Of a stretch of DNA of 64,000 nt, positions 56,670 through 64,000 are shown piece by piece. Position numbers and translations under genes: made by a program. The notes beneath the pieces were generated by a model. The model was not told where the DNA came from and searched no databases. It worked only from the letters and a program-made list of their open reading frames with translations. Source of the DNA: Xylaria sp. FL1777 (taxonomy: Eukaryota; Ascomycota; Sordariomycetes; Xylariales; Xylariaceae); contig MU400511.1 of assembly GCA_022578965.1 (NCBI GenBank), positions 372,001 through 436,000 of the forward strand. The letters run 5' to 3'. The number at the start of each line of letters is the position of its first letter. Positions within the stretch are counted from its first letter, which is position 1.

Positions 56670-59429
56670 ATGTCACTCCTTGCTGTCAAAACATCCATAT
56701 CTTCGCGTAACGAATTAATTGAAATCGAGCGCGCTTGCCCTGAGCTGCCTTACGTGGAATTGCTGATCCCTTCCGATGCGCGGAAGATAGTATCAGTTAC
56801 CTTTACGACTGTATCACGGGATCAAGGTATGCTTCTCCTACTTCATGATCAAGCAACTGCACCATTATATATTCGATGCATTGATCATCTTCGTTGACCT
56901 GCTTAAATTTGGAAGTGAGAGCTGAATAGTTAGCTCGGGATATGGTCCCACTGACACATAGTCATAGGTTGGGCTAGTGAAGGAGGATATTCATACTCAT
57001 GGTTCGATGCCGTCGTCAGAAGACCGGGAAATCAGACCGACCTGCCAGTATTGCCAATCTGTTCAAACCGTGCAGCCGACCCCCGTTTTTTTGAGCAGAG
57101 GATCCGCTGGGACTTTACGTCCGAGTCTCGGAATCGTTATTGGATCCGGTCCCTGCGTTCAGGAGACATTATAGGCATACTGCCACGCGCGGTCTACCCT
57201 CAAAGGGTCAACATCATTCGCGAAGCCAGAATCGAGCTGGAGTATGAGGCGGATGGCGAGGCGGAGCTCAAAGCGAGTACTCAGGAAAACTTGAGGTCTA
57301 AAGTGGCTGTGGCCGAATGCGGGAATGCGAAAGTTTATGCAAGATCTCTCGAGTCGGATCGATTCGAAATCCGTCTCTTGATCGTCCAACCAGGTGCATT
57401 TAATGATCCAATTAAGTGTAGTTTTCATTACACTTATCTCATCGGGGATGCCTCACATCATTTTCCATTTGACAGTTTGTCATATTGCTGGGGTAGCTCT
57501 CCTGATATTACTCATATCCTGTTGGATCCCGATTATTACGATAGCATCAACCGGCCTTGGGATGGCCGTGAATTCCCAGTCGGACGCAACGTGGAAACCG
57601 CTTTGCGGCGTCTCCGGAGCGAGACTAAACCCCTGAGGATATGGATCGACGCTGTGTGCATCAACCAGGAAGATATTGACGAGAGATCTGGACAGGTCAA
57701 AATTATGCGCTTAATTTATTCTCAGGCTACAACCGTCCATATCTGGCTGGGCGAGGGAGACTTACTAGTTGATACGGCTGTGTGCGTCGTCCACGATCTC
57801 TATAACTATATGTTTGGGGATTGTCCCGGAGGCGATGGGTGCCAATGCACCATCGTCGGGATTTCAAGGCACGGCGTCGACACGCGAGATCCTGAGACCA
57901 AAAGACTACAGAGGGCCAATACAGGTGCCCAGACCCTTGTTGATACATTCTGGGCGACCGCGAAAGCCTCTTTTAGCCCGCAGCTGAACCAGATTTGCGA
58001 AGGCTGGTATAACGGTGAGTTGTTAGCCATGGCGAGCGTACTCTACCGGCATCCATGGTTTACCAGAGTTTGGGTATTGCAAGAAGCCATTTTCGCCCAA
58101 AAGGCTTTTATCCGTTGGGGCACCGAAGTGATCCCGTGGTCAGAGATCATTACAGTGAGTGAAGTACTTTGCCAGCATAGAGTCGAGGCTCCGCATCTTA
58201 AATGGGGAGGGTCATTGGCTCCAGTCTGGAGCCAGTTGTTAACGAGCGTTGGAGCCCGTAAAGTTACAAACGAACAATCTAGGGGCTCAGAACTGTCGTC
58301 ACCTAAGCCAAGTTCCCAGTCGACTGGAATATTGGATATCTTCATCGGTGCCCTTGGCATGAAAGCCACTGACTCCAGAGACAAGCTCTTCGCACTCTTA
58401 TCCTTCTTTCCGTTTGCAGATGGTCCAATAAACGTGGAGAGCCAACCGCGAGGACTCAGATTACTTATCGAACCCAATTATACCAAAGAAATCGCCGTTG
58501 TTCTTGCCGATTTCACAAAATGGTGGATCGTGACTCATCAATCTCTCGCGATTCTATCATACATTCATGCGAACCCGGCGCGGGCGTGGCGAAAAATGGC
58601 AAGAGCTTCGCCGAGCATAGCAAGTCCGTGGCTCCCAACTTGGATTATTGGTACCCAAGGACGTAATTGGTGGGCCCGGGCAACGCTCGAGTCGCAATTC
58701 TCGTTCCGTGCTACAGGAACCACAAACCCATCTATTCGCCTCGATTATGACGAAAACGGCCGTTTGCATGACGATGCACAGTGTTTGAGGCTTAGGGTTG
58801 AAGGGGTTTACGTTGCTTCCATCTCTAGAATTGGCCACTATCCAGTTCAGTATCTCCGCCCTTTCGTCGGTCAGGGGGTTGCTAGGAATGACGAAAGAGA
58901 CGACACAATAGGAGCTGTCTTCGACCGGATCTTGGATCCCTACGCGTGGACTTCCTTCTGGTCACTCCAAGAGAATCCAGTGGAATTCCCGAAGCACAAA
59001 ACCGATCCCGCTGGATCAAGATCTCGGTATCTTGCCCACTTGATCACGCATTGGCAGTATAGTGGTCGAGAAAATATTCTAGCAATGGCTCCATCGTCTG
59101 ATAATGGCGACAATAAAACAAAGTGGGAGCTACGAGAGACTAACAAACTCCCGGTCTGTCTCGACCCCTGCTTTTTTGTTGGTGACAACGGTTACCATGG
59201 TTTATGCCCATGGACGGCGCGAGAGGGCGATATCGTGGCCCTACTCGATGGTGGAAACGTGCCTTACCTCCTGCGACCAGTGGACAAAAAGACGATAGGG
59301 AACGGAGAGGAGATCCAGACTGGGGAGCAGTTTGAGCTTGTTGGCGAATGTTTTGTTCAAGGCATTATGTATGGGGAGTTTTTCGAGGGGCAGGAAGAGA
59401 AGAAAAGAAGATTGTTTACACTTGTATAG
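56670..59429 (+). CDS. HET-domain (heterokaryon incompatibility-like) protein, 872 aa
   Basis: Two exons, 56670-56826 and 56968-59429, joined within a Gly codon to give TTVSRDQGWASEGGYSYSWF. Taking only the long open frame from 57,051 would lose about 80 N-terminal residues that are clearly coding. HET blocks follow at about residues 220-430: FDSLSYCWGSSPDITHILLD, LRIWIDAVCINQEDIDERSG with TTVHIWLGEG, and WFTRVWVLQEAIFAQKAFIR. A DSRDKLFALL motif after the domain and a C-terminal region with LVGECFVQGIMYGE are both common in this family. HET proteins trigger cell death after fusion of incompatible hyphae or otherwise act as NLR-like immune effectors; which role applies here is unknown. No NACHT, WD or TPR repeats are attached. 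Confidence 0.9.
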
Positions 59430-59821
59430 TGGTTACTGGCCCTGTCGCCAAAACTGACACTAGGTACGCAGTACAGACCATTCTGCTGACTCATCGTGGC
59501 GGTGTGGTCGTGCCACAGGCTCGAGCCACTAGATGAAAATCGCTCTTAACCGCATTTAGTATGGGGCCGTGCTTAGCCTAGAATTGAGTGGGCCTGTTGC
59601 CAGATCAACCAAATTAGGTGGGTCTCAGAGCTTCCCTTCAAGTAAATTTGTTTGGATGCGCATTATGCGTAGGTAGTCTGACCATTTCTAAAATAACTGC
59701 TTTTATTTTGACACAGCTTCAATCCAACTCTTATGAAATGCGCCTTATGTATTGAAGCTGCAGTGTATCTCTCCAAGTAACCTGTTGAATCAATCCGTTC
59801 TTCTGCCATTCTTCAAGCAGA
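59430..59821. other. Intergenic between tandem genes
   Basis: 3' flank of the HET gene and 5' flank of the spindle-pole-body-like gene. No feature recognised. Confidence 0.5.
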
Positions 59822-61939
59822 ATGGCGTCCACCCCGGCCACACCACTCTCTTCGGCAGACAACGCGAACTTGAACGCCGCCGTAATGCCAACACCGACGC
59901 CGACGATACCGCGCCTCTTCAGCGCCGAGACAGACAATTCAGATCCTGTTGACGGCCGTCCTAACAGTTCCGCTGCCTCGCGTCTACCCTCTCAGAACAT
60001 CGAGAAACACGTAACGAGCCATGACCAGGAAAATGTTTCGCCCAGTAAAGATCGACACAGCCGTGTTTTATCTGGCAACGGGCTGTCTCCTCTTAAGATC
60101 CTCGCCTCCCAAGATATCCCTGGCAGTGAAACACGATCTCCCGACAAGATATCTGCCGTTAAGAGCCCCAGAAAGTGGTGTCCTGACAAGCGATTCCCCG
60201 TAAAAGTCAACAGTGCCGTGCCTCCAGAAAAGCCGACAATACAACACCGCGAGATAACTCTGGAGGATGCAATGGCAGAGAACAAGGATCTTGCAGAAGT
60301 TATCAATATCTTCGAGGACGACGACACGATAATGGAGAACGCAGATGATGAGGGCAACGACACCTTCATGTCTATGGGCCAAGAGCATGACCAGCTCCAG
60401 GATGACGAGCAAGCCGGTCCCGACGACACTATGGTCAGCACTTTTAGCACTTTCTCTGCCGTGCCTAACTTAACCATGTTTGCTCGCATTGGACATACCC
60501 CTACTAAATTTGCCAACGTCGATGCTACTCCCACTGCCCGCAACCGTGTGGACCTGTCATCGCAGCAAACGCCCCGGCCCGCTGCCATGCGCGAGTCTGG
60601 AAGCACTACTAATCTTCTTGACTTCACGGAGCAAATACAAAGCTTTTCTTCTAGATATGCGGAGCAAATGTCGAATCTCCGAAGAGGATCTCCAGCAAAA
60701 TCATCTGCGAATACAATTGCTGTCACGCCGAAGAAACGGCAGACGGACCTCCTCGACTTTGATATCCCCCCACTCCCTACACCTCGCAGTATCCCTACTA
60801 TTACGCCCAGGGAACTAGAGTCTCTCAAATCAGGCTTCTTATCTGAAATCAGTAGCCTCAAGGCTTCTTTGAGTGGCAAGGAGGCCGAAGTCCTGTCGTT
60901 GAAGACTGCCGTCGCAGATGCCGAGAAGCGTGTTGGCGAATGTATGGAGGAGCTGCGCGAAGTCAAGGGCGTCAAGGAGGCTCTGGTTGAACAGCAGGAA
61001 AGTTGGGAGAGACGTGGGAGAGATATGGAATCTGTTCTACGCAAGGTGAAGGAGGAGATTGTTCGCAGCCAACGTGAGCGAGATCAACTCGAGTCCAAGT
61101 TTGAAGAAAGCGAGAAGCGTCGCGAAGCTGCTGAGATTATGGCTCAAGAGGCCGAAAGCAAAATGGCGGCCATGCGAGCTGGTAAGGGCAACACGGATGC
61201 CCCGTCACCTGAGAAGAACAAACCTCCAGGGTCACGTGAGGTTGAGATTGCCGTCGAGAAGGTGTCCCGCGAGTTGCACTCCCTCTACAAGAGCAAGCAT
61301 GAAACCAAGATCACCGCCTTGAAGAAAAGCTATGAGAATCGATGGTCTAAAAAGGTCCATGAGCTCGAAGCCAAGATCGAAGAACTTGTCGACGAGAACG
61401 AGAAGATCCGGGCCGGACGGGACGCCACTATGACTAAGGTGGATCCGAATCAGTCCATTATCGATGATGAACGCAAAGCTCAAGCCGTGAAAGACTCCAC
61501 ACAGATCAAGGAGCTCAACGCTGAGATTCAGAAGTTCAACGCCGTCATCACCAGTGTCAAGTCCGACAATCAAGAGCTTCGAATGCTGCTAGAGAAGGAG
61601 CGCGTTGAAAAAGGTGAACTAGTACAGTTAGCCGAAGAGATGATGTCAATGCAGAGCTTCTGTCAGACGGAACCACCGCAACCACCGCAACCCCGTCCCT
61701 CTGCTGTTAAGCTACAGCCCACAACAACCGACAATTTCCGAAGCAGCGTTGGACGGGGATCTGGGCTACGACCTCCAACATCCGTAAAGAAGCCTACGGA
61801 GAGTAGAATTGGTGGCCTCGGAAACGAGCGCAAGATTGGTGGCGGCGGCCTGCCCCGCCCTGGTAGTGGTCTAGGTGGTAGGAGCGGTATCATGAGCTCT
61901 ATTGAGAAGATGGGCAACTATCGCGGACGTGGCGACTAA
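59822..61939 (+). CDS. Coiled-coil spindle-pole-body protein, SnaD-like, 705 aa
   Basis: Single exon. The N-terminal ~330 residues are disordered, with Ser/Thr-Pro sites typical of Cdk targets (ENVSPSK, RSPDK, VKSPRK, HTPTK, VTPKK) and acidic stretches. Residues about 340-620 form coiled coils: FLSEISSLKASLSGKEAEVL, ERDQLESKFEESEKRREAAE and LHSLYKSKHETKITALKKSY followed by ENRWSKKVHELEAKI. The tail is basic and Gly/Pro-rich (RIGGLGNERKIGGGGLPRPG). This arrangement and the YKSKHE..SYE.RW block fit the fungal septation-initiation/spindle-pole-body family represented by Aspergillus SnaD. Assignment is from memory of the family, so function is likely rather than certain. Confidence 0.75.
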   Translation: MASTPATPLSSADNANLNAAVMPTPTPTIPRLFSAETDNSDPVDGRPNSSAASRLPSQNIEKHVTSHDQENVSPSKDRHSRVLSGNGLSPLKILASQDIPGSETRSPDKISAVKSPRKWCPDKRFPVKVNSAVPPEKPTIQHREITLEDAMAENKDLAEVINIFEDDDTIMENADDEGNDTFMSMGQEHDQLQDDEQAGPDDTMVSTFSTFSAVPNLTMFARIGHTPTKFANVDATPTARNRVDLSSQQTPRPAAMRESGSTTNLLDFTEQIQSFSSRYAEQMSNLRRGSPAKSSANTIAVTPKKRQTDLLDFDIPPLPTPRSIPTITPRELESLKSGFLSEISSLKASLSGKEAEVLSLKTAVADAEKRVGECMEELREVKGVKEALVEQQESWERRGRDMESVLRKVKEEIVRSQRERDQLESKFEESEKRREAAEIMAQEAESKMAAMRAGKGNTDAPSPEKNKPPGSREVEIAVEKVSRELHSLYKSKHETKITALKKSYENRWSKKVHELEAKIEELVDENEKIRAGRDATMTKVDPNQSIIDDERKAQAVKDSTQIKELNAEIQKFNAVITSVKSDNQELRMLLEKERVEKGELVQLAEEMMSMQSFCQTEPPQPPQPRPSAVKLQPTTTDNFRSSVGRGSGLRPPTSVKKPTESRIGGLGNERKIGGGGLPRPGSGLGGRSGIMSSIEKMGNYRGRGD

Positions 61940-62667
61940 TTATGGCACTGGTTGTGTTTTTCACCTTTGCTTTAGGCGATTCAAGAGTGAGGATTGGCAA
62001 CAATTTCAACTTGCTGATCATTTGACATTCTGGAGTAGAGGAACGACATGGCATGGCATGGCGATCTTGAACAGAATAACGGCTTACCCTGTTGTTCAAT
62101 CACATTGCACTTGCTGGAGTCTCGGCTGGGTTTAATGATGGGATGCATTCAGAAATGTACTATTTTTATGAACGAAAAGACATGGCACTGGACGATAGTT
62201 TCACCCGTTTGCTATAATGACCCCCACGTTAGAAAATGGCAATTCTTAGTTGTGTTTAGTGTTATGATGAACATCTATATCTCTAATTAATAAACATGGA
62301 TATATCCCTAATACCATCATTCATAAGATGCTGCTGTTAAGCTATTGTTCTAGTCTCTCGATCACTTGACATTACCGCAGTATTTCAACAGTTGCAGGGT
62401 GTTAGAACTAAGCAAGCTAATGCATGGTATAGACATCGAAGCGTTGCCGACCGTATAAGAAACAATCAAAAGACCCTTTGAACGACAGTTCAGCGCTCTT
62501 TCTATATGGCATGATCTAATTCTAGGTCTCTCAGTGCAGAACGATTGATCATGACTCCTATCAATTTCCCAGGATAAACAGTTAATACGATAGTGGTAAG
62601 CCCGAGTCCATCATAACCTTACTCATACCCAACCCAATACTCTGTAATCCCAATGGCATAATCACAA
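61940..62667. other. Intergenic between convergent genes
   Basis: Shared 3' flanks; contains an imperfect GGCAT repeat near 62,047-62,062. No gene recognised. Confidence 0.5.
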
Positions 62668-63561
62668 CTATTGCCGATCGCAGGGATCGCGTCCCCAGCG
62701 CACTTGAACGCGAGCCAAGACGTGAGGAACATTGTGTAATCTATATCTCTGTATAGTGTCGTACACGCGCTCGGCCTGGCACCGATAGCTACCAAACGCC
62801 CACTCCATGGTCACGACTCCGTCCCCGCGCTGCACCTCCCGGACGTACTCTAGCTCGAACGCGCACAAGTCCCGGAAGCGCTTGCACAGGAAGTCCTGGC
62901 TGACGAGGGCCGTGGGACCGGTGATGAGCAGAACGCGGGACTGCGGCCCGGCCGGTCGGGCGGCGGTCAGGTACCGGTTCGGCATGACGTAGGGCAGGAA
63001 GCTGCCGACGGTGAACTGCCCCTCGGACGCACGCGCGAGCAGGCGATTCTTCCCCTCTACATCGAAGAACACGACCTTTGCTGCTGACGTCGTGTGATTT
63101 CCTTGCGGCGCGCTGATCACTGTCGCGCACACTTTGCCGGTGTTCGTCAGCCTGCCGAGAAGGTCTGCGTAGGTGCAGATTGGAGGCAGGTTGGTGATCC
63201 AGACGCTCGTGCTTAGCTCCGCTGGTATGTCTGCTGACTGATTACGGGCTGCGACATGGTTCCCCTGATATGTGAGTGATATCTTTTGCGAAATGGCTCC
63301 GGTATGGTTAGATAGTTTTTGTTGGAGTAGGGTATGCTTGGATCCTGAGGCGATGCTCGAGCCGGTGCCTAGGGGGGTTAAAATGGGAGAGTCAAATGAT
63401 AGCGTAGAACGTGGAGGACGAATCAAATTTAGGCCGAGATTTTGATGTTTATTTTCAGGCCATTGATGATTGTACGGACGTGGAAACGGGCTGTTAGAAG
63501 CTAAGATAATAGAAAGGTTACCGTCAGGAGGTTCGTTTGATTCATTCCGCCTTTCCGCCAT
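62668..63561 (-). CDS. RRM-containing hypothetical protein, 297 aa
   Basis: Single exon on the minus strand. The N-terminal 110 residues are disordered and Ser/Asn/Pro-rich. An RNA-recognition motif follows: STSVWITNLPPICTYADLLG (RNP2-like strand), TNTGKVCATVISAPQGN and AAKVVFFDVEGKNRLLARA (RNP1 region, with aromatic FF). A second half-domain (RVLLITGPTALVSQDFLCKR, VVTMEWAFGSYRCQAERVYD) looks like a degenerate second RRM. Such proteins are widespread in Sordariomycetes without a characterised role; RNA binding is inferred. Confidence 0.82.
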   Translation of the reverse strand: MAERRNESNEPPDGNLSIILASNSPFPRPYNHQWPENKHQNLGLNLIRPPRSTLSFDSPILTPLGTGSSIASGSKHTLLQQKLSNHTGAISQKISLTYQGNHVAARNQSADIPAELSTSVWITNLPPICTYADLLGRLTNTGKVCATVISAPQGNHTTSAAKVVFFDVEGKNRLLARASEGQFTVGSFLPYVMPNRYLTAARPAGPQSRVLLITGPTALVSQDFLCKRFRDLCAFELEYVREVQRGDGVVTMEWAFGSYRCQAERVYDTIQRYRLHNVPHVLARVQVRWGRDPCDRQ

Positions 63562-64000
63562 GAGGGATGGGCCTTTGGCGGGTAGATAAATGCACAGGGG
63601 TCGCTGACGTCGTTACCGAATTCAAGGCTCTTCAATGTAACTGCAAAAGTAATTGTTAATACTAAGGAATTATCACTTCAAATCAATTGACGACTGCGAA
63701 GGGTATGAATATAAAATGTGTTTAGCCTACTCTTCGGTTTTTTGATGCTGTGTGAACTAAAATGCAAAGCAGTTGTTATGGTGCGGAGCGCGCGTGCTAA
63801 CTTAGCAGAAGAAGAATGAAACCCGAGGCACGGAACACGGGAGCTTCTTCAAAACATTTTAAATCAAGGAAGCCTGGATTCCTATTACCAGTAACGGTGT
63901 TCCTCAGGTATCAGTGTAAGGCATCCATATCAACACGGATACGCGTAGTTCATATCACACGGGTCCAATAATGGGATAGACGTCCGTAAAAAGACTACTA
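63562..64000. other. Right edge, 5' flank of the RRM gene
   Basis: No gene recognised before the window ends. Confidence 0.5.

Noticed and set aside
59992..61044. 350-codon open frame antisense to the SnaD-like gene
   Set aside because: Ser/Leu-rich low-complexity product caused by the codon usage of the sense gene; no motif.
1..64000. tRNA, rRNA, CRISPR arrays, telomere repeats
   Set aside because: None seen on reading; a covariance-model scan would be needed to exclude a tRNA.

Overview
This is filamentous ascomycete (Pezizomycotina) nuclear DNA. The evidence is short GT..AG introns (mostly about 45-75 bp, GTAAGT/GTATGT donors, CTAAC-like branch sites), fungus-restricted families (HET domain, Zn2Cys6 regulator, DUF1996, CSC1/OSCA channel, fungal transaldolase-like protein) and abundant TACCTAGGTA-type intergenic motifs. 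The mix resembles a Sordariomycete plant-associated fungus, but that placement is inference. Splice models were built by hand and checked for phase across every intron; start codons are the least certain part. || Layout. 1-6.1 kb: gene-poor, AT-rich stretches, a possible methyltransferase relic and two adjacent MITE-like elements. 6.1-7.6 kb: a seven-exon gene for a secreted DUF1996 protein. 9.6-11.3 kb: an acyl/aryl-CoA ligase whose last small exon supplies a peroxisomal SKL tail. 14.6-16.1 kb: a kinase-like protein that has lost its catalytic Asp. 17.1-17.5 kb: a dispersed repeat, with a second copy near 55.8-56.2 kb. 18.3-22.3 kb: a secreted thioredoxin-reductase-like flavoprotein and a rhamnogalacturonan acetylesterase. 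23.3-24.2 kb: a dead LYS1 (saccharopine dehydrogenase) fragment. 24.4-32.0 kb: a probable small metabolic cluster (MDR reductase, transaldolase-like enzyme, SDR, Zn2Cys6-type regulator). 32.6 kb: a small secreted double-psi beta-barrel protein. 34.2-37.4 kb: a CSC1/OSCA cation channel. 37.4-40.8 kb: no supported gene. 40.8-46.8 kb: housekeeping-type genes (F-box protein, NAP-family histone chaperone, OB-fold/zinc-ribbon DNA-binding protein). 46.8-50.1 kb: gene-poor. 50.1-52.4 kb: a divergent Tpt1/KptA-like protein converging on a mitochondrial-type rhomboid protease. 52.8-55.0 kb: a second kinase-like gene, paralogous to the one at 15 kb but with its catalytic loop intact. 56.7-59.4 kb: a HET-domain protein. 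59.8-63.6 kb: a SnaD-like spindle-pole-body coiled-coil protein and an RRM protein. || How the genes fit together: conserved cell-biology genes lie in the right half, while accessory functions (secreted plant-wall and redox enzymes, CoA ligase, metabolic mini-cluster, HET, kinase-like proteins) sit among long non-coding or decayed tracts. The most unusual signals are a dispersed repeat whose ~150 bp core is inverted between its two copies, the tandem MITE pair with a 38-bp-arm hairpin at its junction, the active/inactive kinase-like paralogue pair, a Tpt1-like protein lacking the canonical catalytic motifs, and a ligase in which intron retention would remove the peroxisomal signal.
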